The position numbers were made by a program, and so were the translations under genes. Positions 1 through 8,086 of a stretch of DNA of 64,000 nt are shown here, piece by piece. Source of the stretch: Pseudoalteromonas sp. NC201 (GTDB lineage Bacteria > Pseudomonadota > Gammaproteobacteria > Enterobacterales > Alteromonadaceae). The notes under the pieces are model-generated. The model did not search any database, had not been told where the DNA came from, and was given only the letters and a program-made list of their open reading frames with translations. The first letter of the stretch is position 1. Each line of letters opens with the position of its first letter. The DNA is taken from contig NZ_CP022522.1 of the NCBI RefSeq assembly GCF_002850255.1, forward strand, positions 810,097 to 874,096, given 5' to 3'.

Positions 1-125
1 TGGGCTGTATTTGTTTTACCGCCTATGGTGCACTTATCCAAGCTTGGCCGGTGGCGTTAACTAATGGTCTACTGGCACTAGTTAACACCTACCACTTGGT
101 GAAATTACAAAAAGATCAACGCTGA
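1..125 (+). CDS. 3' end of a small membrane protein (partial)
   Basis: Reading frame 3 is open from the window edge to a TGA at 123-125, giving about 40 C-terminal residues. They contain a hydrophobic stretch with the pattern YGALIQAWPVALTNGLLALVN and end in a charged tail (KLQKDQR). The pattern resembles the last helix of PQ-loop/SemiSWEET-like or YgjV-type inner-membrane proteins. That resemblance is recalled, not tested. The stop overlaps the convergent amidohydrolase gene by 10 bases. The start and most of the protein lie outside the window. Confidence 0.45.
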   Translation, partial: GCICFTAYGALIQAWPVALTNGLLALVNTYHLVKLQKDQR

Positions 126-1756
126 TATTTAAGTTCACCTGCAATCCAGGTCTGCTCGACTTTAATATCATCAATTTTATCTTCGCTTACGGTAAAGTAA
201 TCTTGGTCTATTAAGATAAAATCGGCCCACTTTCCTTGTTCTAAACTTCCCAGTTTATACTCTTGAAATGCGGCATACGCAGCATCAACAGTAAATGCCT
301 GGAGTGCTTGTTCTCTGGTTAGCTTTTCTGTTGGGCGCCAGCCATCCTTGGGTAAATCTTGATGGTCTTGTCTGGTGATAGCGGCATGCAGACCATGGAA
401 AGGGTTTGCGAGCTCCACTGGAAAGTCAGAACCCGCCGCCACTCTACTTCCTTGCTTTAAGAATGTTTGCCATGCGTAAGCGCCGCTAAGCTGTTTGTCG
501 TCTAGGCGCTTTTCGGCCATATGCATATCAGATGTGGCATGAACAGGCTGCATTGATGGAATAATATCTAGCGTCTTAAAGCGGGGGATATCATCCGGAT
601 GGACAATCTGTGCGTGCTCAATGCGATTTCTGAGCAGTCTACCACCTGCTTTTTTAAAAACGTGTTGATATGAATCTAGCACGATGCGATTCGCTCTATC
701 GCCAATGGCGTGAGTGTGTGCACTGTAGCCGCTGCGTATGGCTTGGGTGATCAATGCTTCAAGCGTCGCTTGGTTTTCGAGCATTAACCCTTTGTGACCT
801 TTGCGGTCATGATAGTCGCGAATAAGTGCCGCACCTCGACTGCCAAGTGCACCATCAGCATAGATTTTTACACTACGAATAGAGAGTTGATCTCGTGTAT
901 CTTTGATCACTCCCACGTCCAACATCTCTGCGAGTTTGGGGGAGCTTGCACTGAGCATAGCGTAGACGCGTAGCGGCATCGTGTGTTCCTTGGCGCGTGC
1001 TTGGTAAACCTGCCATGTGGTGTAGTCAATCCCGGCATCATGGGCTGAGGTAATGCCTAAACTCAGCAAGTGTTCTCCGGCTTTATTCAGCGCCTTGTTT
1101 ACCTGTGCATCTGACTGAGCTGGGACATGAGTGCGAATAAGGTCTTCTGCCTTGTCGATAAAAATCCCGCTCGGCATACCGCTATTCAATGTAATGATTT
1201 CACCGCCTTCCGGCGTCTTTGTTGATTTCGAAATGTTGGCAAGCGCCATCGCTTTTGAGTTTACCCAAATAGCGTGACCATCTACTCGAGTGAGTATGAC
1301 GGGCTTATCTTTTACGTATTTGTCGAGATCGGCTGCGGTTGGGAATTGTCCGCCGGGCCATAAGGTTTGATCCCAGCCTCGACCTATTATCCATTCACCT
1401 TCATGGGCTTTTGCGTAGTGGCTAAGCCGTTTTCCTACTTCTGCAATGGTTTTGCTACCGCGCACGTCGAGTGTGAGTAAATTATTGCCAAGGCCAATGA
1501 TATGACCGTGCGCATCAATTAAACCAGGTAATAGGGTTTTTCCCTCACCATCAAATTTGGTTGCACTCGGGTATTGGGTACTCAGATCCTTTGCACTTGT
1601 TTTTACGACTTTACCGTCTTTAATTACCAAAGAAGAAAAGCGCTCAATTTGCTGCGATTTAGTGGGCGTATAGCCATTTACATTGTGGATTAAGGTTACT
1701 TGAGCTGTTGTTGACAGGCTAAAGCTAGCCAAAAGCGCGAGGAATGTTTTTTTCAT
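116..1756 (-). CDS. secreted amidohydrolase (YtcJ-like, amidohydrolase_3 family)
   Basis: About 546 residues. A signal peptide (MKKTFLALLASFSLSTTAQ) suggests export to the periplasm. Metal-dependent hydrolase signatures occur in order: an HGH motif after LIDAHG near residue 83, a THAIGDRANR block, EHAQIVHPDD, and a GSDFPVE block near the end. The family hydrolyses C-N bonds and is often annotated as N-substituted formamide deformylase or predicted metal-dependent hydrolase; the substrate cannot be read from sequence. The frame extends to a GTG at 1771, but AAGGAC at 1763-1768 sits 6 nt before the ATG at 1756 and the signal peptide begins there, so 1756 is preferred. It converges with the truncated gene on its left. 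Confidence 0.85.
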   Translation of the reverse strand: MKKTFLALLASFSLSTTAQVTLIHNVNGYTPTKSQQIERFSSLVIKDGKVVKTSAKDLSTQYPSATKFDGEGKTLLPGLIDAHGHIIGLGNNLLTLDVRGSKTIAEVGKRLSHYAKAHEGEWIIGRGWDQTLWPGGQFPTAADLDKYVKDKPVILTRVDGHAIWVNSKAMALANISKSTKTPEGGEIITLNSGMPSGIFIDKAEDLIRTHVPAQSDAQVNKALNKAGEHLLSLGITSAHDAGIDYTTWQVYQARAKEHTMPLRVYAMLSASSPKLAEMLDVGVIKDTRDQLSIRSVKIYADGALGSRGAALIRDYHDRKGHKGLMLENQATLEALITQAIRSGYSAHTHAIGDRANRIVLDSYQHVFKKAGGRLLRNRIEHAQIVHPDDIPRFKTLDIIPSMQPVHATSDMHMAEKRLDDKQLSGAYAWQTFLKQGSRVAAGSDFPVELANPFHGLHAAITRQDHQDLPKDGWRPTEKLTREQALQAFTVDAAYAAFQEYKLGSLEQGKWADFILIDQDYFTVSEDKIDDIKVEQTWIAGELKYQR

Positions 1757-1864
1757 TATATTGTCCTTCACTGAGAGTATTTATTCAGAATAATCATCTA
1801 ACTCAATAAAGCCAAGTCTTTGCGTTGAGAGTATACTTGGGTTTTAAAGGAGTGGAGTGTCAAA

Positions 1865-2365
1865 GTGAAGTTGTTTGTTGTATACCTAGGCGGCCGTATT
1901 CAAGGTTGCCATATTGAAATGCATGATGTGCGCTTTGTCGCGGCAAATACAATTGAAGAAGCTTATCCCAAATTAAAGCAGCAATGGGTTGGTGATAAAA
2001 ACTCGGTGCATATGGATAGCTACACAATCATTGAACATGCCGATGGCTATGCCATTGAACTTACCGAAGAGCGTGTTGAGCAAGCTGAGCATTTGTATTT
2101 TGTGAACTTGGGAGGATATAAGCCAGATAGTTTAGCTGAGGCGCATGACTTTGGGCTGTTCGTTGCAACGAATGCCGATGAAGCAAAAGAGAAGGCAAAA
2201 GCGTTTTTGCTTAACGGTTTTAGCCATATTCATAAAGACGATTTACATGATGTAGATGACTGTTTTGCCATCGATTTATTTGATCAAAACTTAAATATCA
2301 AGCTCACCCACAGTGGCCAATCAACACCGCTTACCCCTTTGTGGTTTGGTTATCATCCTCTATAA
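1865..2365 (+). CDS. DUF1543 domain-containing protein
   Basis: 166 residues, no signal peptide or membrane segment. Two similar halves are visible: MKLFVVYLGGRIQGCHIEMHD at the start and LYFVNLGGYKPDSLAEAHD near residue 77. Each is followed by a VAANTIEEAYPK / VATNADEAKEKAK element, which is the internal duplication typical of DUF1543 proteins. Function is unknown. The start codon is GTG, with GGAG at 1854-1857 about 7 nt upstream. The gene stands alone and converges with the small membrane protein gene that follows. Confidence 0.75.
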   Translation: MKLFVVYLGGRIQGCHIEMHDVRFVAANTIEEAYPKLKQQWVGDKNSVHMDSYTIIEHADGYAIELTEERVEQAEHLYFVNLGGYKPDSLAEAHDFGLFVATNADEAKEKAKAFLLNGFSHIHKDDLHDVDDCFAIDLFDQNLNIKLTHSGQSTPLTPLWFGYHPL

Positions 2366-2370
2366 CCAAT

Positions 2371-2393
2371 GTGAGGGATACTTTAGCCCTCAC
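2371..2393. terminator. stem-loop between convergent genes
   Basis: A perfect 7-bp stem, GTGAGGG (2371-2377) with CCCTCAC (2387-2393), and a 9-nt loop. It lies just after the DUF1543 stop and overlaps the last codons of the convergent small membrane protein gene. There is no strong T-run, so it may be a weak bidirectional terminator or only a 3'-end stabilising hairpin. Confidence 0.4.
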
Positions 2394-2610
2394 CCTCATT
2401 GTTTTCATCGTTATCTGCTTTTATGGCTATTTTGATAGCGACAATCACGACGGCAAACATTAAAAACGGCAGTGCAGCTAGAGAGTATTCGACAATGTGG
2501 CTGTCTTTGTAGCTAGGTTGCAAAATAAAATGGCCACCCACACACATTAAGATCACTACAAACAGCAAAGGTAGCATCATAATCTCTTTGTTCTTTTTGT
2601 GTTTTTTCAT
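2383..2610 (-). CDS. small two-helix membrane protein, hypothetical
   Basis: 75 residues. A short basic N-terminus (MKKHKKNKE) is followed by two hydrophobic segments at roughly residues 11-29 and 43-63, then an acidic tail (KADNDENNEGEG). This is the layout of a small inner-membrane protein with the N-terminus in the cytoplasm. I do not recognise the family. Codon use looks like that of the neighbours and the membrane pattern supports a real gene, but no function can be given. Confidence 0.5.
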   Translation of the reverse strand: MKKHKKNKEIMMLPLLFVVILMCVGGHFILQPSYKDSHIVEYSLAALPFLMFAVVIVAIKIAIKADNDENNEGEG

Positions 2611-2702
2611 TCTGAACTCAGCTAATTATTCTTTCATTGAATGGTGAACACTCTCTCACACGCGGTGCAAAAAAGCCTTGATCGAAATCAGTGCGGCGGA
2701 TT

Positions 2703-2762
2703 ATACCAATTCACTCTGAGTTAGAAATAAAATTCATTAGTTTATACCAATGCAATTGGTAT
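2703..2762. repeat. 60-bp element with ATACCAATT terminal inverted repeats
   Basis: Begins ATACCAATT and ends AATTGGTAT, the same termini as the two longer repeats at 14830-14980 and 42731-42892. It also has a second internal ATACCAAT, so its right end is itself a palindrome (ATACCAAT-GCA-ATTGGTAT, 2744-2762). The interior does not match the longer copies. It may be a short or rearranged member of the same family lying in front of proB. Confidence 0.4.
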
Positions 2763-2830
2763 TATTACTTGGGAGGGGGGAAGGTCCGTGGTATAACGAA
2801 GCTCTATCGCTGTAAAAACCAACAAATACT

Positions 2831-3970
2831 ATGACCAAAAACAATAAACAAACCATTGTTATCAAGCTCGGCACAAGTGTCTTAACTGCAGGCAGCCAGA
2901 CCTTAAACAAGCCCAGACTTGTTGAGCTGGTAAGGCAGTGTGTAACGTTGCGTCAAGCTGGTCATCAGGTCATTGTTGTATCTAGCGGTGCTGTTGCTGC
3001 TGGGCGCGGTGTATTGCAGCAACAAATTGGTCATTCACTCGCTGAAAAACAGATGTTGGCTGCGATTGGGCAAGGTCAATTAATCCATTTATGGCAGTCA
3101 TTGTTTAGTATTTACGACGTTAATGTGGCACAAATGCTACTGACACGAGCCGATCTTGAGCACCGCGAACGTTATCTAACGGCACGGGACATGCTCACTA
3201 AGCTTTTAGAGCATCATGTCGTGCCGATCATCAACGAAAACGATGCGGTGGCAACGTCTGAAATCAAAGTTGGCGATAACGATAACCTCTCGGCTTACGT
3301 CGCAATTTTAGCAAATGCCGATAAATTGGTATTACTCACCGATCAGCATGGTCTTTTTACCGCAGATCCCAGAGCCAATCCAGATGCGCAGTTGATAGAG
3401 CAAGTAACACATATAAACGACGAACTTAGAGCTCTTGCTGGTGGTAGTGGCACACAACTTGGCACGGGTGGTATGGCGACTAAGTTGCAAGCCGCCGACA
3501 TCGCACAACGAGCAGGCGTTGATGTCGTGATTGCAAAAGGTAGTGAATACGACATTTTACCGCAAGTACTTACGCAAACCGCACCAAGCACGACGTTTTT
3601 GAAGTTTGACGCTCCGGTTGGAGGGCGCAAGCGCTGGTTGCTGTCTGGCCCTAAATCAACCGGTAAAATAATTTGTGATAGTGGTGCAATCAATGCGGTA
3701 TGTAATCAAGGAGCAAGTTTACTAGCAAAAGGTATCGTGTCGATTGAAGGGCAATTTAAACGTGGTGAGCTGGTTCAAGTGTTTTGCCAACAAGGCACGC
3801 TACAGGCACAAGGTTTAACTAGCTTAAGTAATCAAGAACTTGGTTTGGTAATTGGCCGTCATAGTAGTGAATTTGCGCAGTGTCTTGGCTTTGAAAGTGC
3901 AGAGGAGATCATCCATCGCGATAATTTGGTGCTCTTAAATCAACATAGCCAACAAGAAGTATTAAATTAG
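2831..3970 (+). CDS. proB: glutamate 5-kinase
   Basis: 379 residues, the usual length for the kinase plus C-terminal PUA domain form. It phosphorylates L-glutamate to gamma-glutamyl phosphate, the first step of proline synthesis, in the cytoplasm. The amino-acid-kinase fold is clear: VIKLGTSVLT at residue 10, VSSGAVAAGR near 52, INENDAVAT near 135, DNDNLSA near 149, and a GGMATKLQAA block near 215. The PUA domain follows from about residue 275. No recognisable Shine-Dalgarno precedes the ATG. The usual partner proA is not downstream; a diguanylate cyclase gene follows after 71 bp. Confidence 0.95.
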   Translation: MTKNNKQTIVIKLGTSVLTAGSQTLNKPRLVELVRQCVTLRQAGHQVIVVSSGAVAAGRGVLQQQIGHSLAEKQMLAAIGQGQLIHLWQSLFSIYDVNVAQMLLTRADLEHRERYLTARDMLTKLLEHHVVPIINENDAVATSEIKVGDNDNLSAYVAILANADKLVLLTDQHGLFTADPRANPDAQLIEQVTHINDELRALAGGSGTQLGTGGMATKLQAADIAQRAGVDVVIAKGSEYDILPQVLTQTAPSTTFLKFDAPVGGRKRWLLSGPKSTGKIICDSGAINAVCNQGASLLAKGIVSIEGQFKRGELVQVFCQQGTLQAQGLTSLSNQELGLVIGRHSSEFAQCLGFESAEEIIHRDNLVLLNQHSQQEVLN

Positions 3971-4041
3971 CCTATAAATTACTGTAAATTCAGAGAGCTG
4001 TTCTACACTTATCAAGAGTCAACTTTATTGAGAGGCCTTGA

Positions 4042-5010
4042 ATGTCGATTAGCTATTCACCCTGTGGTCACGAACTTACTTTAGAGCTCTTGGCGCAAAA
4101 GAGTGAACTGGTGCTAATGCAGGCCCTTGAGCGGGTTATCTCTGATGTTTGTGGGGAAAGCTATGCATTTTATTTCAGTAAAAGCTTATCGGAAAAAGAA
4201 GTCCCAAAATCTATATTTGTGAGCCATCGCGACTTTTGTGTTGTGGTGGGACCGGTAGATGCCGTGGTAGATAAATTACAGCAGCGCCAAGATGACAAAC
4301 ACCTCATTCAATACCACGGCGATAGTGTTATCCCGTTTTATCACCAAGCTCAGCTCGTTGGTTTTTTATATATAGAAGGTCAAGTAAATCTCACCACTGC
4401 GACTTTAATGAAGCACTTACTCACTGTTTTTGCGCATCAAATGGCAACATTGCACTTTGCTCGTATCGATCCGCTTTCCGAGCTACTCAATCGCCAAACG
4501 TTTGATGAAAAAGTCATGGAAATAACCAATGGGGACGGGTTTACGGTATGCCGTGATGACAGTGAAGACCGCAAGTGGTATTTAGCGATGGTAGATATCG
4601 ATCACTTTAAACAGGTAAACGACAATTTTGGTCATGTGATTGGCGATGAAGTGATCCTGTTGGTAGCACAAAAGATCAAAGCTAACTTTAGAGCAGAAGA
4701 CTATGTGTTTCGCTACGGCGGAGAGGAGTTTGCGGCGCTATTTCAAAGTCGCAATGATGACTCTGCTGCAGTAGCACTTGAGCGCTTGAGAAGTACAATA
4801 GCTTCCAGCCGATTTCCGCAAGTAGAGCATGTTTCTGTGAGCCTAGGTTTTACTGAAGTGGTCGATACACTACAAGTTTCTGAGCAAGTTCATAAAGCCG
4901 ATCTTGCGCTTTATCACTCAAAAGAAAATGGCAGAAACCAAGTTACAAACTACCTCGCTTTAGGGTTAGCTGAATCACAATACGCATGTGCAGAAATAGA
5001 GTTGTTTTAA
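4042..5010 (+). CDS. diguanylate cyclase (GGDEF domain)
   Basis: 322 residues, cytoplasmic, with no membrane segment. The first ~155 residues are an unrecognised, possibly GAF-like sensor region. The C-terminal GGDEF domain carries DIDHFKQVNDNFGH (metal and substrate binding) and the active-site motif GGEEF at residues 226-230. An intact product-inhibition I-site, RAED at 217-220, sits exactly five residues before the motif, so feedback control by c-di-GMP is expected. It should make c-di-GMP from GTP. GAGAGG ends about 6 nt before the ATG, supporting this start. It sits alone between proB and a glutaredoxin-like gene. Confidence 0.9.
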   Translation: MSISYSPCGHELTLELLAQKSELVLMQALERVISDVCGESYAFYFSKSLSEKEVPKSIFVSHRDFCVVVGPVDAVVDKLQQRQDDKHLIQYHGDSVIPFYHQAQLVGFLYIEGQVNLTTATLMKHLLTVFAHQMATLHFARIDPLSELLNRQTFDEKVMEITNGDGFTVCRDDSEDRKWYLAMVDIDHFKQVNDNFGHVIGDEVILLVAQKIKANFRAEDYVFRYGGEEFAALFQSRNDDSAAVALERLRSTIASSRFPQVEHVSVSLGFTEVVDTLQVSEQVHKADLALYHSKENGRNQVTNYLALGLAESQYACAEIELF

Positions 5011-5039
5011 GCTCCGCTTATATATAGCGCTTAAAGATT

Positions 5040-5462
5040 ATGCTAAACTCCCCAACCTATTTTTTAGCGAATGTAGCAAAAGGTTTGGGAAACGTTATGC
5101 AATTTGTAAGATGGTTTTTAGGACGTCTGATTTTACTTTTTGATTTTATTTTTACCCCGCGCAGTAAAAAACGTGCCGCAGAACAACAGCAAAAGCTAGA
5201 TGCTATGACGGCAAACTTAAAGTTATACCAATTTAAGGCATGTCCATTTTGCGTTAAAGTGCGCCGCGCTGCCAAGCGTGAAGGGCTTAAGCTCGAAACC
5301 CGTGATGCCAAAAATGATGAGCAATATCGCCAAGAGTTGCTAGAGCAGGGGGGTAAAGTGAAGGTGCCATGCTTGCGAATCGAAGAGCAAGGCGAAGTCA
5401 CTTGGCTGTACGAATCCAATGACATTGTTGCTTATCTAGAAAAGCTGGAAAAAGCAGCTTAA
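5040..5462 (+). CDS. membrane-anchored glutaredoxin / GST N-terminal-domain protein
   Basis: 140 residues. One hydrophobic segment (FVRWFLGRLILLFDFIF, about residues 22-38) precedes a thioredoxin-fold domain with a dithiol CPFC motif near residue 68, a VPCLRIEE stretch containing the conserved cis-Pro, and a YESNDIVAYLE glutathione-binding region. It is likely a thiol-disulfide oxidoreductase facing the cytoplasm. The ATG at 5040 gives the full frame. A second ATG at 5097 (MQFVRWFLGR) has GGGAA about 6 nt before it and may be the true start. It begins 29 bp after the diguanylate cyclase stop. Confidence 0.8.
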   Translation: MLNSPTYFLANVAKGLGNVMQFVRWFLGRLILLFDFIFTPRSKKRAAEQQQKLDAMTANLKLYQFKACPFCVKVRRAAKREGLKLETRDAKNDEQYRQELLEQGGKVKVPCLRIEEQGEVTWLYESNDIVAYLEKLEKAA

Positions 5463-5489
5463 TTCACGCGCCTTACTATGCGCTAATCA

Positions 5490-5511
5490 GGCGCTATGCT
5501 AGCATAGCGCC
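5490..5511. promoter_or_regulatory. perfect 22-bp palindrome upstream of gltX
   Basis: GGCGCTATGCT at 5490-5500 is followed immediately by its exact reverse complement at 5501-5511. It lies 34 bp before the gltX start and is not followed by a T-run. As DNA it could be an operator for a dimeric regulator. As RNA it would form a hairpin ending the upstream transcript or in the gltX leader. A related AGCGCTA half-site also occurs near 43076-43113. Confidence 0.5.
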
Positions 5512-5545
5512 ATTAATCGACTAATCCATTTTTAAGAGAATTTTG

Positions 5546-7033
5546 ATGACTATCCGTACTCGTGTCGCACCCTCTCCAACAGGTGATCCGCATTTAGGAA
5601 CGGCTTATATTGCCTTATTCAACTATTGCTTTGCCAAGCAGCAAGGTGGTGAGTTTGTATTACGAATTGAAGATACCGATCAGGTACGTAGTACTGTTGA
5701 ATCTGAGCAAGCTATCATGGACAGCCTACGTTGGTTAGGGCTTGACTGGGATCATGGTCCGGATGTGGGTGGCGAGTTTGGTCCATACCGTCAATCAGAG
5801 CGTTCTGACTTATACAAAAAGTTTGCACAGCAGCTTGTAGATGATGGTAAAGCGTTTTACTGCTTTGCGACGGCTGAAGAGCTAGACCAAATGCGTGAAG
5901 AGCAGATGGCAGAAGGCTTACGCCCTAAATATGATGGCCGTGGCTTACGTTTATCTGAAGAACAAGTAAAGGCAAACCTTGAAGCTGGCAAGCCTTACGT
6001 AATTCGCATGAAAATCCCAGAAGAAGGCACGTTTAAGTTTAACGATTACCTACGCGGTGAAATTGAGATCCCATGGGAAAACGTAGACATGCAAGTTTTG
6101 TTGAAAGCCGACGGCTTCCCAACTTACTTCCTTGCAAACGTAGTAGATGACCATCACATGGAGATTAGCCATATCTTCCGTGGTGAAGAGTGGATCAACT
6201 CTGCGCCTAAACTACTAAAATTGTACGAAGACTTCGGCTGGGAAGCACCTGTACTTGGTCACTTACCGCTACTTCGTAACCCTGATAAGTCTAAGCTGTC
6301 AAAGCGTAAAAACCCAACTTCAATTAACTACTACAAAGAAATGGGTTTCTTACCAGAAGCACTACTTAACTATTTAGGTCGTATGGGTTGGTCAATGCCG
6401 GATGAGCGTGAAAAGTTCACTTTGGCTGAGATGATTGAACACTTTGATATGAAGCGCGTATCGCTTGGTGGACCTATCTTTGATATTGACAAGCTTAACT
6501 GGTTAAACGGTCTGTGGATCCGTGAAAACCTAACCGATGCAGAACTTATCCAGCGCTTTGTCGACTGGAAGTTTAACGGTGATATGTTGGCTCGCGTACT
6601 TCCTGAAGCCAAGGCGCGTATTAACACGTTATCTGATTTGGTGGGGCTAGCAGGCCACTTTGTGGCGGGCTTACCTGAATACGATCCAGCGTTATTAACG
6701 GCTGGTAAAGCGGACGAAGAAGTGGTTCGTCAAGCTCTGCAGTTCTTTATTTGGGAATTGGAAAAGCTGCGTACGTGGAACAAGTCTGAGATCTTCTCTA
6801 TTGCAAAGGCTGTGGCGACACACCATGAGTTAAAGATCAAAGAGTTCTTAGAGCCTATCTTCGTTGCTATTACAGGCAAAACCTCATCGACCTCAGTAGT
6901 AGATGCGATGGAAGTGTTAGGTTCAGACCTTTCTCGTGCGCGTTTAAGAGTGGCACTAGAGCATATTGGTGTATCTAAAAAGCAAGCGAAAAAGCTTGAA
7001 AAAGCATACCGTGAGTACCCGTCTATTGCATAA
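5546..7033 (+). CDS. gltX: glutamyl-tRNA synthetase
   Basis: 495 residues, class I aminoacyl-tRNA synthetase that charges tRNA-Glu with glutamate. The nucleotide-binding HIGH-type motif is in [14 protein letters not shown] (residues 8-21), and the KMSKS-type loop is KLSKRKNP near residue 250. The C-terminal half is the tRNA anticodon-binding domain. The frame can be extended one codon to a TTG at 5543, but the ATG at 5546 is the usual N-terminus ([13 protein letters not shown]). A clear factor-independent terminator follows. It is a single-gene unit by spacing. Confidence 0.97.
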   Translation: MTIRTRVAPSPTGDPHLGTAYIALFNYCFAKQQGGEFVLRIEDTDQVRSTVESEQAIMDSLRWLGLDWDHGPDVGGEFGPYRQSERSDLYKKFAQQLVDDGKAFYCFATAEELDQMREEQMAEGLRPKYDGRGLRLSEEQVKANLEAGKPYVIRMKIPEEGTFKFNDYLRGEIEIPWENVDMQVLLKADGFPTYFLANVVDDHHMEISHIFRGEEWINSAPKLLKLYEDFGWEAPVLGHLPLLRNPDKSKLSKRKNPTSINYYKEMGFLPEALLNYLGRMGWSMPDEREKFTLAEMIEHFDMKRVSLGGPIFDIDKLNWLNGLWIRENLTDAELIQRFVDWKFNGDMLARVLPEAKARINTLSDLVGLAGHFVAGLPEYDPALLTAGKADEEVVRQALQFFIWELEKLRTWNKSEIFSIAKAVATHHELKIKEFLEPIFVAITGKTSSTSVVDAMEVLGSDLSRARLRVALEHIGVSKKQAKKLEKAYREYPSIA

Positions 7034-7050
7034 TAGCGAGACCGTATTGT

Positions 7051-7077
7051 AAAAGCCGCTGATGTAGCGGCTTTTTT
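7051..7077 (+). terminator. factor-independent terminator of gltX
   Basis: A perfect 10-bp stem, AAAAGCCGCT (7051-7060) with AGCGGCTTTT (7066-7075), a 5-nt loop and a T-run continuing to 7077, 17 nt after the gltX stop. The A-run on the 5' side makes it usable by the opposing ohrR transcript too. Confidence 0.9.
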
Positions 7078-7098
7078 ATTGTCCGAAATGTATCGTGT

Positions 7099-7536
7099 TT
7101 ACCGCTTTCCTTGTGCCATCAACACATCAAGAGACTGCCTTAACAGTTGAATTTGCTCCATACTTAAGCCCGCTTTTGCCATCATTTGTGCTGGGATACA
7201 AGCGCATGATTGCTCGAGGATTTTACCTGCTTGAGTTAAGTGAATGAAGGTTTGTCGTTCATCATCAGGATTTTTGCTACGGGTAACGAGACCACGCTCT
7301 GCTAAGCGCTTAAGGAGCGGTGTTAGGGTGTTGCTATTGAGTTCAGCTCGTTCGCCTATTTCTTTCACGAGCTGTCCGTCCTGCTCCCATAAAATCAATA
7401 ACACTATGTATTGCGGATACGTGAGCCCAACCTCTTTGAGTAACGGCTGATAGAGTCGTGTAACCTGTCTTGATGCACTATATAGCCGAAAACAGATCTG
7501 GTTATCGAGATTGAGCTGCGGGTTAGATTGACTCAT
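7099..7536 (-). CDS. OhrR-type MarR-family peroxide sensor repressor
   Basis: 145 residues with a winged-helix MarR fold (ELNSNTLTPLLKRLAERGLVTRSKNPDDERQTFIHLT). Cys15 in LDNQICFRLY occupies the position of the reactive cysteine of OhrR regulators, which is oxidised by organic hydroperoxides and releases DNA. Two more cysteines lie in the C-terminal SCACIP segment and could form a disulfide, as in two-Cys OhrR proteins. The start overlaps the 3' end of the glutathione peroxidase gene by 14 bp, so the two are translated from one message. In many bacteria ohrR pairs with ohr; here it pairs with gpx. Confidence 0.85.
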   Translation of the reverse strand: MSQSNPQLNLDNQICFRLYSASRQVTRLYQPLLKEVGLTYPQYIVLLILWEQDGQLVKEIGERAELNSNTLTPLLKRLAERGLVTRSKNPDDERQTFIHLTQAGKILEQSCACIPAQMMAKAGLSMEQIQLLRQSLDVLMAQGKR

Positions 7537-8011
7537 TTAGTAACTTTTCAATATCTTTGGCTATTTGTTCAGGCTTGGTGATTGGGGCATAGCGCTTAAC
7601 GGGTTCACCCTGCTGGTTAAATAAAAACTTAGTGAAGTTCCATTTGATTTTATTACCAAATAGCCCTGGAAGCGCGGACTTTAGGTATTGATACAGTGGG
7701 TGTGCTTTATCGCCATTAACCTCAATCTTTTCCATCATCTGAAAATCAACACCGTAGTTAATTAAGCAGCCTTCTTGAATTTGTTTTGCATCTCCGGGTT
7801 CTTGTTTACCAAACTGATTGCAGGGAAAGCCGATGATCACAAGTCCCTGATCCGCGTATTTTTGGTGTAGCTCTTGGAGTCCTTCATATTGTGGTGTTAA
7901 TCCACACTCACTAGCCGTGTTAACAATAAGCACAGCTTTGCCTTGTAAGTCGGTAAAATGATATGCCTGACCTTGTAACGTGTTTGCTTCAAACTGATAG
8001 AGTGTCGTCAT
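7523..8011 (-). CDS. glutathione peroxidase (cysteine type)
   Basis: 162 residues. It reduces hydrogen or organic peroxides. Peroxidatic Cys36 replaces selenocysteine in NTASECGLTPQYEGL. The catalytic Gln is in FPCNQFGKQEPG (Gln70), and Trp-Asn in KWNFTKF completes the tetrad. Cys82 (QEGCLINYGVDF) aligns with the resolving cysteine of thioredoxin-dependent plant and fungal enzymes, so thioredoxin rather than glutathione may be the reductant. No signal peptide, so cytoplasmic. It is the first gene of a two-gene unit with the OhrR-like repressor, and a palindrome just upstream is a candidate OhrR operator. Confidence 0.92.
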   Translation of the reverse strand: MTTLYQFEANTLQGQAYHFTDLQGKAVLIVNTASECGLTPQYEGLQELHQKYADQGLVIIGFPCNQFGKQEPGDAKQIQEGCLINYGVDFQMMEKIEVNGDKAHPLYQYLKSALPGLFGNKIKWNFTKFLFNQQGEPVKRYAPITKPEQIAKDIEKLLNESI

Positions 8012-8014
8012 TTT

Positions 8015-8056
8015 TAGTCTCTTGTGATTTAATCGTGCACGATTTAATTTAGACTA
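8015..8056. promoter_or_regulatory. candidate OhrR operator before gpx-ohrR
   Basis: The core AATCGTGCACGATT at 8031-8044 is a perfect 14-bp palindrome, flanked by TTTA/TTTAAT sequence and, further out, by TAGTCT (8015-8020) and AGACTA (8051-8056) as inverted repeats. It lies 20 bp before the gpx start codon, where a repressor would block transcription. Assignment to the adjacent OhrR-like protein is inference from position and symmetry. Confidence 0.6.
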
Positions 8057-8086
8057 AGTATGACCCTTGTGCAACCGCAGTTGAAA

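Noticed and set aside
2831..5010. Expectation of a proBA operon
   Set aside because: The gene after proB is a diguanylate cyclase, not proA. Separate location of proA is not in itself unusual, so it is not listed as a finding.
5229..5240. TATACCAATT inside the glutaredoxin-like gene as a repeat terminus
   Set aside because: It is a single occurrence in coding sequence with no partner inverted copy nearby.
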